Shown: piece by piece, positions 15,095 to 23,077 of the stretch
How positions within the stretch are numbered: position 1 is the stretch's first letter
Layout: the number at the start of each line of letters is the position of its first letter
From: Streptomyces tendae
GTDB taxonomy: Bacteria; Actinomycetota; Actinomycetes; Streptomycetales; Streptomycetaceae
Direction: 5' to 3'
DNA length: 64,000 nt
NCBI RefSeq assembly: GCF_014650435.1
Contig: NZ_BMUY01000018.1
Span: forward strand, 1-64,000
Made by a program: the position numbers and the translations under genes
The notes under the pieces: model-generated
Told to the model about the DNA's origin: nothing
The model's input: only the letters and a program-made list of their open reading frames with translations
Database searches by the model: none

Positions 15095-17155
15095 ATGCGC
15101 GGCAACCTGACCGCGCAGCGGATCGGGGGGTCTGCCATGAACGCGTCCACGAGCGTCGGAACCAAGGGATACGGCACCGGTGTGCCGTGGGGCGACGTAC
15201 TGCTGTCCGCGATCGCCTCCGTGAGCTGGGCGTTGATCGGCATGGCCGGAACGGCGGCGCTCGGCCTGCACCTGCTGGATGCGGACGCGGCGGGCGCACT
15301 CGGGCCGATGACCGCGGCGGTCGTGGCGCTCGGGGCGGGCGGTTCGGTCACACCGGCGGGTGATGTGTCCTCGTTCGGTCTGAAAGGGGCCGAGGCACAC
15401 ACGGCCATCGAGATCACGCCACTGGGGGTGGGCCTGGTCGGGGCGCTGTTCCTGTCGTTCTTCTTCCTGCGGTCCCTGCGGGCGGCCGGAGTTGTCGTCG
15501 CCCCCGCCGAACTCCTCGCGCGCGTGGGCGCGGTGGTCGCGCTGTTCGTGGCGATGACGGGCGGACTGGCCTGGGCGGGTCACGACGTCGTCACGATCGA
15601 CGGCGCCTCGCTCGGACTCGACGACCTGCCCGGCGGCGGTGACGGCGGTGGCGGCGGGCTGGAGATTCCCGGGCTCGGCGACGTGGGCGACATCGGTGGG
15701 CTGCTGCCCGACCGGGTCGGTGACCTCGTGGACGCCCGAGCCGCCGTCGGGTTCACCGTGGACACCGCGCCGACGTTGCTGGGCGGTCTCGTCTGGTCCG
15801 CCGGGGTGCTGCTGATCGCGTTGCTGGCCTCCCGCCGCACTCCCCTGCCGCGCGGGTGCGAGACCCTGCACCGGGTGGTGCGGCCGGCCGTGTCCGCCCT
15901 GGTCACGGTGGCGCTGACGGCGGTGGCGGCCGGCCTCGCGGCTGCCACCTGGGCGGCGATCGGCGACGACCATCCCCGGCGGATCGCGGGGGCCGCGCTG
16001 CTGGGCGCGCCGAACGGGGTCTGGCTCGGCGTCCCGCTCGGTCTGTTCGTGACGTGGGACGGGCGGGCCACCGGTGCGCTGGTCGGGGTGCTCCCGGCTC
16101 CCCTCGACGACCTGCTCGGCTCCGGCGCCCAGGAGCCGGTCACGCTGGGGCGGCTGGCGGAGCTGGACGGGCGGGTGTGGCTGCTGGGCGTGGCCGCGGC
16201 GCTGATGATGCTGCTGGCCGGGGTGCTCACGGCGGTACGGACGCCGGTCGGGCCCGGCGACGCGCGTCCCCTGGTCTTCGCCGGGCGTTGTGCGCTGCGG
16301 CTGGGCGTCGCCACCGCGGTTGCGCTGCCGCTGTCGGCCCTGCTCACCGAGGTGTCCGTGGACGCCTCCCTGTCGGTGCTCGGCATCGACGCCTTCGGGG
16401 CCGGCATCGACCTGCGCGGGCATCTCGGCGCGGCCCTGCTGCTGGGTGCCGCCTGGGGCGCGGGTGCGGGAGCCGCGGGGGCGCTGCTGGCGCGGGTGAG
16501 CGGGGCGGCCGGGACGCGGGCGTCGGGCTTGGCACGCAGTGCCGAGGCGGCGCCGGGGGTGGGGACGACGGCCGTGACGGGGAGCGCGGTCGCGGGCGGT
16601 CCGCCGTATGCGGGCTCGTCCTCCGGGCCGTACCGGCCGGGTACGCCGCACCGGCCGCCCCGTCCGGACACCAACCCCTACCTGCGGTGGCGGGAGGGGC
16701 CGTGGTCCGGAGACGTCCCGGCGCCGGGCGCGGGAGAACCCCTGGCGGAGCCCGAGGACGCCCGTCCGGCGGGAACGCCTCCGGCGAGGCGCGACGCCGG
16801 GCTGCCGCCGGGGCCCGGCCATACGGCGTCGGGGGCACAGCCGCCCGCGGGCCCGGGGCAGGGGCAGGGGCAGGCACACCAACGGGGAGGAAGTGGCGCG
16901 GGCCATGAGGGCCACGGTCCCGGGCAGTACGGCGCCGAGGCGGGCCGGGAGGACGGCGGGGCAGGCCCCTGGTCCGACGACGACGTGTACGGCGCCCCTA
17001 CGGTGGCCGGGCCGCTGGAGCCGCCCCCGGGAAAGCCGCCGCGACGCCCGCGGCGGCCGGGAGAACGGCCACCGTCCCGGCCCTGGGGCGAGGGCCCTCC
17101 GCCGCCTCCGCCCCCACCCCCCGCGCCGCCCCGGCGCCCCCGGGACGGGCAGTGA
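15095..17155 (+). CDS. Streptophobe-type large membrane protein
   Basis: A 686-aa integral membrane protein with roughly ten hydrophobic segments between residues 30 and 490. They are interrupted by a Gly/Asp-rich loop (around residue 185). A long hydrophilic, Pro/Gly/Arg-rich C-terminal tail (about 500-686) ends in a polyproline run. It corresponds to the actinomycete family annotated as streptophobe; no activity is known to me. The start is ATG 15095 with GAGGGGG upstream; a further in-frame ATG at 15137 is possible. It is divergent from the FHA-ABC gene. Confidence 0.85.
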   Translation: MRGNLTAQRIGGSAMNASTSVGTKGYGTGVPWGDVLLSAIASVSWALIGMAGTAALGLHLLDADAAGALGPMTAAVVALGAGGSVTPAGDVSSFGLKGAEAHTAIEITPLGVGLVGALFLSFFFLRSLRAAGVVVAPAELLARVGAVVALFVAMTGGLAWAGHDVVTIDGASLGLDDLPGGGDGGGGGLEIPGLGDVGDIGGLLPDRVGDLVDARAAVGFTVDTAPTLLGGLVWSAGVLLIALLASRRTPLPRGCETLHRVVRPAVSALVTVALTAVAAGLAAATWAAIGDDHPRRIAGAALLGAPNGVWLGVPLGLFVTWDGRATGALVGVLPAPLDDLLGSGAQEPVTLGRLAELDGRVWLLGVAAALMMLLAGVLTAVRTPVGPGDARPLVFAGRCALRLGVATAVALPLSALLTEVSVDASLSVLGIDAFGAGIDLRGHLGAALLLGAAWGAGAGAAGALLARVSGAAGTRASGLARSAEAAPGVGTTAVTGSAVAGGPPYAGSSSGPYRPGTPHRPPRPDTNPYLRWREGPWSGDVPAPGAGEPLAEPEDARPAGTPPARRDAGLPPGPGHTASGAQPPAGPGQGQGQAHQRGGSGAGHEGHGPGQYGAEAGREDGGAGPWSDDDVYGAPTVAGPLEPPPGKPPRRPRRPGERPPSRPWGEGPPPPPPPPPAPPRRPRDGQ

Positions 17156-17497
17156 GTCCCCGTGTTTGACGCCGGGCAGGCGCAGGCTTCGCCACCGCGC
17201 CCGGGCAGGCTCCGCAGTGCCACGCGGGCGCGCGCGGTGGGGCCGTAGGGGCCGACTCCGGTGGTGCGGACCGCCGGGACGGCCGTAGGGCAGACTTTGG
17301 CGGTGCGGGCCACCGGGACGGAGGACGACCCGGCTCGCTGGGCGGTCTCCGCGCGTCCGAAGCGCCCCGGCCGTGGCCCACCGGGGCGGAGTCCCAACCT
17401 CCGCCCGGGACTGCTCATGTCCTTCCCCCGTGGCTCCTGTCCGCCAGTCGGACCTCGGGGGCGGGCGGCACCGGGTGCCGGATACGGTGGGAACACC
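17156..17497. other. 342-bp gap before serB with a duplicated ~42-bp segment
   Basis: No coding region or terminator is convincing here. A segment starting GGCCGTAGGGGCCGACTCCGG (17241-17282) is repeated with mismatches at 17281-17321 (GGCCGTAGGGCAGACTTTGG start); both copies end CCGGGACGG. A TACGGT box (17483-17488) lies 9 nt before the serB ATG. Confidence 0.5.
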
Positions 17498-18742
17498 ATG
17501 AGCGCTTCGCAGACCTCTGACGTTCCCACTCTTCTCGTCAAGATCTTCGGCAAGGACCGGCCCGGCATCACGGCCGGCCTGTTCGACACTCTCGCCGCGT
17601 ACTCCGTCGATGTCGTCGACATCGAGCAGGTCGTCACCCGTGGCCGGATCGTGCTGTGCGCGCTCGTGACCGAGCCGCCCCGTGGTCTGGAGGGCGATCT
17701 GCGGGCCACCGTCCACAGCTGGGCGGAGTCGCTGAAGCTGCAAGCGGAGATCATCTCCGGCATCGGCGACAACCGGCCGCGCGGCCTCGGCCGCTCCCTG
17801 GTCACGGTGCTCGGGCACCCGCTCACCGCGGAGGCCACCGCCGCCATAGCGGCCCGGATCACCGAGTCCGGGAGCAACATCGACCGTATCTTCCGGCTGG
17901 CCAAGTACCCGGTGACCGCCGTCGAGTTCGCGGTCTCCGGCGTGGAGACCGAACCGCTGCGCACGGCACTGGCCACCGAGGCCGCCGCGCTCGGCGTGGA
18001 CATCGCGGTCGTCGCGGCGGGACTGCACCGGAGGGCGCAGCGCCTGGTGGTGATGGACGTGGACTCCACGCTGATCCAGGACGAGGTCATCGAGCTGTTC
18101 GCCGCGCACGCCGGGTGCGAGGACGAGGTCGCCGAGGTGACGGCGGCCGCGATGCGCGGGGAGCTGGACTTCGAGCAGTCGCTGCACGCGCGGGTGGCCC
18201 TGCTGGCGGGTCTCGACGCCTCGGTGGTGGACAAGGTGCGTGCCGAGGTGCGGCTGACGCCGGGTGCCCGCACCCTGATCCGCACGCTGAAGCGGCTCGG
18301 CTACCAGGTGGGCGTCGTCTCCGGCGGCTTCACCCAGGTCACCGACGCCTTGCAGGAGCAGCTGGGGCTGGACTTCGCCCAGGCCAACACGCTGGAGATC
18401 GTCGACGGCCGGCTGACCGGCCGGGTCACCGGCGAGATCGTGGACCGGGCGGGCAAGGCGCGGCTGCTGCGCCGGTTCGCCGCGGAGGCTGGCGTTCCGC
18501 TGTCGCAGACCGTGGCGATCGGTGACGGCGCCAACGACCTGGACATGCTGAACGCGGCCGGGCTGGGGGTCGCCTTCAACGCCAAGCCGGTGGTGCGCGA
18601 GGCGGCGCACACCGCGGTGAACGTGCCCTTCCTGGACACGGTGCTCTATCTGCTGGGCATCACCCGCGAGGAGGTCGAGGCCGCGGACACGCTGGACGAG
18701 GGTCCCGGCGACGGCCCCGGTCTGCTCACTGGGCGGTCCTGA
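17498..18742 (+). CDS. serB: Phosphoserine phosphatase SerB with ACT domains
   Basis: A 414-aa enzyme for the last step of serine biosynthesis, hydrolysis of O-phosphoserine. N-terminal tandem ACT-like regulatory domains (about residues 8-170, beginning LLVKIFGKDRPGITAGLFDTLA) are followed by a HAD phosphatase domain with the nucleophile/acid pair in VVMDVDSTLIQDEV (Asp about 187 and 189), SGGFTQV and the metal-binding GDGANDLDML. The start is ATG 17498; a TACGGT box ends 9 nt upstream and GGTGGGA may serve as ribosome-binding site. A hairpin terminator follows. Confidence 0.95.
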   Translation: MSASQTSDVPTLLVKIFGKDRPGITAGLFDTLAAYSVDVVDIEQVVTRGRIVLCALVTEPPRGLEGDLRATVHSWAESLKLQAEIISGIGDNRPRGLGRSLVTVLGHPLTAEATAAIAARITESGSNIDRIFRLAKYPVTAVEFAVSGVETEPLRTALATEAAALGVDIAVVAAGLHRRAQRLVVMDVDSTLIQDEVIELFAAHAGCEDEVAEVTAAAMRGELDFEQSLHARVALLAGLDASVVDKVRAEVRLTPGARTLIRTLKRLGYQVGVVSGGFTQVTDALQEQLGLDFAQANTLEIVDGRLTGRVTGEIVDRAGKARLLRRFAAEAGVPLSQTVAIGDGANDLDMLNAAGLGVAFNAKPVVREAAHTAVNVPFLDTVLYLLGITREEVEAADTLDEGPGDGPGLLTGRS

Positions 18743-18796
18743 CCCGGCGGACGCCCGGAACAGCGGACGCCGGAACAGGGGACGCCCCGAACGACG

Positions 18797-18830
18797 AGGG
18801 CCCGGACCGCGAAGGTCCCGGGCCCTGTCA
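18797..18830. terminator. Terminator between serB and sixA (convergent)
   Basis: AGGGCCCGGACC (18797-18808) pairs with GGTCCCGGGCCCT (18814-18826) with one bulged base and a 5-nt loop. Confidence 0.75.
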
Positions 18831-18847
18831 CGTCGAAGGGGGCCGGG

Positions 18848-19366
18848 TCAGTCGGTCGGCGCCCAGTAGTCGACCAGGGCGGCCCGGCCGGGCTCCACGT
18901 CCTTCCAGGAGCCCGTGAAGGTCAGGACGGCGAAGGCGGCGGTCGGGAAACCCCGGCGGTTGATCCGTTCGCGGACCTCGTCCTCGGCCGAGCCGGCCAG
19001 GATCTCGGTCAGCGCCTCCATGCCCGGGTTGTGGCCGATCACCAGCACGTTCCGCAGGTCGTCGGGGGTCTCGTTGAGCACGGCGATCAGCTCGCCCGGC
19101 GAGGCCTCGTAGATCCGCTCCTCGTAGACGGTCTTCGGCCGGTGCGGGAACTCCTGCACGGCGAGCTTCCAGGTCTCGCGGGTCCGGGCCGAGGTGGAGC
19201 ACAGGGCCTGGTCGAAGGGCACGCCGGTGTCCGCCAGCCGACGCCCGGCCTCCGCGGCGTCCATGCGGCCCCGGTCGGCGAGCGGTCGCTCGTGGTCGGT
19301 CACCTGTGGCCAGTCGGCTTTCGCATGCCGGAAGAGAACAATCCTGCGGGGTTCTGCGACGCTCAT
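18848..19366 (-). CDS. sixA: SixA-type histidine phosphatase
   Basis: A 172-aa histidine-phosphatase-superfamily protein. The RHG-type motif reads IVLFRHAKADWPQ near the N-terminus, with the catalytic His in RHAK. Further hallmarks are LCSTSARTRETW and the second catalytic His in VLVIGHNPGME. This is the short SixA subgroup, whose E. coli member dephosphorylates a phosphohistidine. The start is ATG 19366 (MSVAEPRRIVLF); longer frames extend implausibly upstream. Physiological target here is unknown. Confidence 0.9.
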   Translation of the reverse strand: MSVAEPRRIVLFRHAKADWPQVTDHERPLADRGRMDAAEAGRRLADTGVPFDQALCSTSARTRETWKLAVQEFPHRPKTVYEERIYEASPGELIAVLNETPDDLRNVLVIGHNPGMEALTEILAGSAEDEVRERINRRGFPTAAFAVLTFTGSWKDVEPGRAALVDYWAPTD

Positions 19367-19458
19367 GTCATCCAGCTTCGCATGAAACAGGCCATGGGGC
19401 TCTGGGAGTTGACATGCGGGCCCGCCACGGGGCGCGGGTGGGAGTCCGCGGTCGGCGC

Positions 19459-19665
19459 TCAGCGCGCGGTCAGCTGCTCCAGCCGCTCCAGAAGGTGGCT
19501 GATCGCGGGCTGCTCCGCGGCCGCGTGGGCGTCGGCGGGATTGAGTATCAGCAGGAGCAGCGCGACGAAGGCGAGCACGGGCAGGGCGAGGGCCCACCAG
19601 GGCAGCCGGATGTCGACGCCGCCCCGGGTCGACCGGGGAGGCCTGGTGTAGGTAGGGGCCGACAT
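19459..19665 (-). CDS. Small single-span membrane protein
   Basis: A 68-aa protein with a basic N-terminus, one clear membrane segment (about residues 23-42, WALALPVLAFVALLLLIL) and a short C-terminal helix (HLLERLEQLTAR). GGAGG lies about 6 nt upstream of ATG 19665. I do not recognise a family; codon use supports coding. It lies between sixA and a 38-codon gene on the same strand. Confidence 0.8.
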   Translation of the reverse strand: MSAPTYTRPPRSTRGGVDIRLPWWALALPVLAFVALLLLILNPADAHAAAEQPAISHLLERLEQLTAR

Positions 19666-19798
19666 GAGTGCCTCCGCTGGTCTTCGGGCGTCCCTGGTCC
19701 GTGCTCCGCGGCCCGCCTGTCGCGGGCACATCTCGAAGGTACGGAACTCACGGGGCCCAACCCATCCGGAGGTCCACCCACTTGACCCTGACCCTCAC

Positions 19799-19824
19799 CC
19801 CCTAGGGGACGGGGGGTTAACCCC
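19799..19824. promoter_or_regulatory. Two adjacent perfect palindromes
   Basis: CCCCTAGGGG (19799-19808) and GGGGTTAACCCC (19813-19824) lie 4 bp apart, just beyond the end of the 38-codon gene and about 135 bp upstream of the 68-aa gene. They may be operators or parts of a hairpin; nothing else is known. Confidence 0.3.
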
Positions 19825-19848
19825 ACCATCCGGCCGGCGGGGGCGGGG

Positions 19849-19965
19849 TCACGGCGAGGCGATGGTCGCGATGACGCCGATGATCACGAAGATCGCGAGG
19901 AAGGAGCCGAAGACGATCAGCATCTTCTTCTGGCCGTGCTGGGGGTTCGGGTCGAGGACTGGCAT
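19849..19965 (-). CDS. 38-aa membrane peptide, SGM_5486-type transporter-associated protein
   Basis: A 38-aa protein (MPVLDPNPQHGQKKMLIVFG then a hydrophobic tail IIGVIATIASP). It has one membrane segment and matches the tiny Streptomyces family named as transporter-associated because it sits beside CynX/NimT-type MFS genes, as it does here (the MFS gene ends 142 nt upstream on the same strand). The ribosome-binding site is weak. Too short for most gene finders; the name rests on remembered family sequence plus context. Confidence 0.75.
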   Translation of the reverse strand: MPVLDPNPQHGQKKMLIVFGSFLAIFVIIGVIATIASP

Positions 19966-20006
19966 ACGGCAAGTCTCGCATCCCCCGCGCGGGCCGCTCC
20001 CGGCGG

Positions 20007-20097
20007 GCCACCGACCGGAACCTGCGCCGCCACCTACCGAGACCTGCGACGCCACCGACCGGGACCAGGCGGCGCCACCGACCGGGACCGGCGCGCC
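20007..20097. repeat. Four tandem copies of a 22-23-bp unit
   Basis: Units start at 20007, 20029, 20051 and 20074, each beginning GCCACCGACCGG or a close variant (GCCACCTACCGA in unit 2). The array lies between the stop codon of the MFS gene (20108) and the 38-aa gene. Confidence 0.75.
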
Positions 20098-20107
20098 GCC
20101 CAACCGG

Positions 20108-21454
20108 TCAGCGGGCGGCCTCGTCCTCCACCGTGCGGTTGCGCCCGGCCAGGACGCCCACCACGATCTGCGGCACCATCAGCGCGCTCATCAGGGCGAT
20201 CGGCAGCCCCCAGCCGCCGCTGTGCTGGTAGAGCACGCCCACCAGGAGGGGGCCCGGGATGGAGATGAGGTAGCCGGTGCTCTGCGCGAAGGCGGACAGC
20301 TGGGCGACGCCCGCCCCGGTCCTGGCCCGCATCCCGACCATGGTCAGCGCCAGCGGGAAGGCGCAGTTCGAGACACCGAGCAGCAGGGCCCAGGCCCAGG
20401 CGCCGCCGACCGGCGCGAAGTACAGACCGGCGTATCCGGCGAGCCCGCACACGCCCAGGACCACCACGATCGGACCCTGGTGGGGCAGGCGGGTCGCCAC
20501 ACGGGGGATGACGAAGGCGAGCGGCACGCCCATCACCATGATGACGGCGAGCAGCAGGCCGGCGGTGCCGGCGGAGACGCCCGAGTCCCGGAAGATCTGC
20601 GCCATCCAGCCCATCGTGATGTAGGCGGCGGTGGCCTGGAGACCGAAGAAGACGGCGAGCGCCCAGGCCGTGCGGCTGCGGGTGATGCGCAGCGGGCCCT
20701 GTTCCGCGGGCTTCTCGCCCTGGGACCCCGGCCCCGGCGACGGCGTGGACGGCACCGTGGCGGTCGGCGCCTGCCGGTTCCTCACGAACGGAATCCAGGG
20801 CAGGACGGCCAGCGCGGGCAGCACGGCCCAGACCGCGAGGCCGGGCTGCCAGTGACCGCCCAGCGCGTCCGTCAGGGGCACGGTCGCCGCGGCGGCGACG
20901 GAGGTGCCGAAGGCCAGGGCCATCGAGTACAGGCCGGTCATGGAACCGACGCGGTCGGGGAAGTAGCGCTTGACGATGACCGGCATCAGGACGTTGCTGA
21001 CCGCGATGCCCATCAGGGCCAGGGCGGTGGCGGCCAGGAAGCCGCCCGTGCCGCCGGCGTACGGGCGTATCAGCAGGCCCGCGGTGATGGCGACCATGCC
21101 GGCGCAGACCACCGCGCCGGGGCCGAAGCGGCGGGCCAGCCGGGGGGCGGTGACCCCGAAGACGGCGAAGCAGAGCGGGGGCACGGAGGTGAGCAGTCCG
21201 GCGATGCTGCCGCTCATGCCGAGGCCGTCGCGGACCTCCTCCAGGAGCGCGCCCAGGCTCGTGATGGCGGGACGCAGGTTCACCGCGGCCAGGACGATGC
21301 CGAGCATGAGCAGCCGGGTCGTCCACGTCGTCCACGCGCGCGTGGCGGGCGCCTCGCCGGGTACCTCGGGCGCACCACTGCCGACGCGCGCCTGCACGCG
21401 TGCCTCGGTGGGGGCCTCCGTACGTGTCTCCGTCCGGGTTTCGTCACTAGCCAT
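20108..21454 (-). CDS. MFS transporter, CynX/NimT family
   Basis: A 448-aa major-facilitator protein with about twelve membrane segments from residue 35 onward. It resembles the CynX/NimT (cyanate/2-nitroimidazole) subgroup: VNLRPAITSLGALL in the first span and MPVIVKRYFPDRVGSMTGLYS after span 4. The N-terminal 30 residues are hydrophilic with Arg/Glu/Thr repeats. I take ATG 21454 as the start; ATGs at 21463 and 21466 are close alternatives. The region 5' to it holds a palindrome shared with the divergent GntR gene, so regulation by that protein is likely. Substrate unknown. Confidence 0.88.
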   Translation of the reverse strand: MASDETRTETRTEAPTEARVQARVGSGAPEVPGEAPATRAWTTWTTRLLMLGIVLAAVNLRPAITSLGALLEEVRDGLGMSGSIAGLLTSVPPLCFAVFGVTAPRLARRFGPGAVVCAGMVAITAGLLIRPYAGGTGGFLAATALALMGIAVSNVLMPVIVKRYFPDRVGSMTGLYSMALAFGTSVAAAATVPLTDALGGHWQPGLAVWAVLPALAVLPWIPFVRNRQAPTATVPSTPSPGPGSQGEKPAEQGPLRITRSRTAWALAVFFGLQATAAYITMGWMAQIFRDSGVSAGTAGLLLAVIMVMGVPLAFVIPRVATRLPHQGPIVVVLGVCGLAGYAGLYFAPVGGAWAWALLLGVSNCAFPLALTMVGMRARTGAGVAQLSAFAQSTGYLISIPGPLLVGVLYQHSGGWGLPIALMSALMVPQIVVGVLAGRNRTVEDEAAR

Positions 21455-21469
21455 GAGACCCATCATAGA

Positions 21470-21482
21470 ATCATGGGATGAT
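21470..21482. promoter_or_regulatory. Palindromic operator candidate (ATCAT-N3-ATGAT)
   Basis: A perfect 13-bp palindrome, ATCATGGGATGAT, sits in the 70-bp gap between the divergent MFS and GntR genes, next to the MFS start codons. On the minus strand a TATGAT (-10-like) overlaps the first MFS ATGs. A site for the neighbouring GntR protein is the natural inference. Confidence 0.5.
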
Positions 21483-21524
21483 TGCTTGTCCACTCGCTCG
21501 TCCACCCGTGTGCGAAGGTGTGCC

Positions 21525-22217
21525 ATGCCGCTGAACCATCCCCGTCGTTCGGCACTGTCCGAGCAGGTCATCGCGGCGCTGCGGCAGCAGATCGCCTCGG
21601 GCGAGTGGCCGGTCGGCTCCCGCATCCCCACGGAGCCCGAACTGGTCGAGCAGCTCGGCGTCGCCCGGAACACGGTCCGCGAGGCCGTCCGCGCGCTGGC
21701 CCACAACGGTCTGCTGGACATCCGCCAGGGCTCCGGCACGTACGTCGTGGCGACCAGCGAGCTGGCCGGCGTGATGCAGCGCCGCTTCGCCGACGCCGAC
21801 CCCCGGCACATCGCCGAGCTGCGTTCCACGCTGGAGTCGGCCGCCGCGCGCCTGGCCGCCGAGCGGCGCACGGAGAGGGACCTCAAGCAGATCGACGGCC
21901 TGCTGCTGCGCCGGGAGGAAGCCTGGGAGTCGGGTGACGCGGAGGCGTTCGTGTCGGCGGACGCCACGTTCCACCTGGCGGTCGTGGCCGCCTCGCACAA
22001 CGACGTGATGACGGCGATGTACGCGGACCTGGGCGAGGTGATGCGGGACTGGCTGCGCGGCGACGTGGGCGAGGGCATGTCCCCGGCGATGCACATGGAC
22101 CACGCCCGGCTGGTGGACGCGATCCGGGCGGGCGACGCGGCGACGGCGGCCGAGGAGGCGGCGTCCTATCCGTTCGTGTGCCGTCCGGCGCTGTTCGCCC
22201 CGCCCTCGGGCGACTGA
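21525..22217 (+). CDS. GntR-family transcriptional regulator (FadR/FCD subgroup)
   Basis: A 230-aa repressor-type protein. The N-terminal winged helix is typical (IPTEPELVEQLGVARNTVREAVRALAHNGLLDIRQGSGTYV, about residues 32-73, read in parts). The C-terminal all-helical FCD domain carries likely metal/ligand histidines (DATFHLAVVAASHN and HMDHARLVDAI). The ATG at 21525 has GAAGGTG upstream. It is divergent from the MFS transporter with a palindrome between, so it probably controls that gene. Effector unknown. Confidence 0.93.
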   Translation: MPLNHPRRSALSEQVIAALRQQIASGEWPVGSRIPTEPELVEQLGVARNTVREAVRALAHNGLLDIRQGSGTYVVATSELAGVMQRRFADADPRHIAELRSTLESAAARLAAERRTERDLKQIDGLLLRREEAWESGDAEAFVSADATFHLAVVAASHNDVMTAMYADLGEVMRDWLRGDVGEGMSPAMHMDHARLVDAIRAGDAATAAEEAASYPFVCRPALFAPPSGD

Positions 22218-22254
22218 CCCGCGCCACTGCGGCGACCCGCCTGCGGTGACGGCG

Positions 22255-22290
22255 CGAGGGCCCGCACCCCGTACGGGATGCGGGCCCTCG
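22255..22290. terminator. Bidirectional terminator between the GntR gene and fabI
   Basis: CGAGGGCCCGCACCCC (22255-22270) pairs with GGGATGCGGGCCCTCG (22275-22290) over 15-16 bp with a C/A mismatch, between convergent genes. Confidence 0.85.
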
Positions 22291-22304
22291 GACGAGGTGC
22301 CGGG

Positions 22305-23072
22305 TCAGGCGCCGATGGCGTGCAGACCGCCGTCGACGTGGACGATCTCGCCCGTGGTCTTCGGGAACCAGTCGCTCAGCAGCGCGACGATGCCGCGGCC
22401 GGCCGGCTCCGGGTCCTTCAGGTCCCACTCCAGCGGGGAGCGGGTGTCCCACACGGAGGCCAGCTCGCTGAAGCCCGGGATGGACTTGGCGGCCATGGAA
22501 CCGATCGGGCCGGCCGAGATCAGGTTGCAGCGGATGTTCTGCTTGCCCAGGTCACGGGCCATGTAGCGGCTGGTGGCCTCCAGCGCGGCCTTGGCGGGGC
22601 CCATCCAGTCGTACTGCGGCCAGGCGAACTGCGCGTCGAAGGTGAGGCCGACGATCGAACCGCCGTTCTGCATCAGCGGCAGACAGGCCATGGTCAGCGA
22701 CTTCAGGGAGTACGCCGAGACGTGCATGGCGGTGGCGACCGACTCGAACGGCGCGTTGAGGAAGTTGCCGCCGAGGGCGTCCTGCGGGGCGAAGCCGATG
22801 GAGTGCACGACGCCGTCGAGGCCGCCCAGCTCCTCACCGACGACGTCGGCGAGGCGGGCGAGGTGCTCCTCGTTGGTGACGTCCAGCTCGATGACCTTGG
22901 CGGGCTTCGGCAGCTTCTTGGCGATGCGCTCGGTCAGGGTGGGCCGGGGGAACGCGGTCAGGATGACCTCGGCGCCCTGCTCCTGGGCCAGCTTGGCGGC
23001 GTGGAAGGCGATGGAGGACTCCGTCAGCACGCCGGTGATCAGGACGCGCTTGCCCTCGAGAATTCCGCTCAT
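22305..23072 (-). CDS. fabI: Enoyl-[acyl-carrier-protein] reductase (NADH), InhA/FabI
   Basis: A 255-aa enoyl-ACP reductase, the last step of each fatty-acid elongation round. Visible are the FabI-type cofactor region GKRVLITGVLTESSIAFHAA, the catalytic Y-x6-K (YDWMGPAK), SAGPIGSMAAKSI and the C-terminal HVDGGLHAIGA. It lies 5 nt after fabG on the same strand, forming a fabG-fabI operon as in S. coelicolor (SCO1815-SCO1814 from memory). The ribosome-binding site is weak, consistent with coupling to fabG. Confidence 0.96.
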   Translation of the reverse strand: MSGILEGKRVLITGVLTESSIAFHAAKLAQEQGAEVILTAFPRPTLTERIAKKLPKPAKVIELDVTNEEHLARLADVVGEELGGLDGVVHSIGFAPQDALGGNFLNAPFESVATAMHVSAYSLKSLTMACLPLMQNGGSIVGLTFDAQFAWPQYDWMGPAKAALEATSRYMARDLGKQNIRCNLISAGPIGSMAAKSIPGFSELASVWDTRSPLEWDLKDPEPAGRGIVALLSDWFPKTTGEIVHVDGGLHAIGA

Positions 23073-23077
23073 GGTGA

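Noticed and set aside
14945..18610. A 1221-codon minus-strand frame
   Set aside because: It is antisense to the streptophobe and serB genes and crosses gene borders; a shadow.
20108..22096. A 662-codon reading of the MFS gene
   Set aside because: The extra 5' part runs antisense through the GntR gene; the true start is near 21454.
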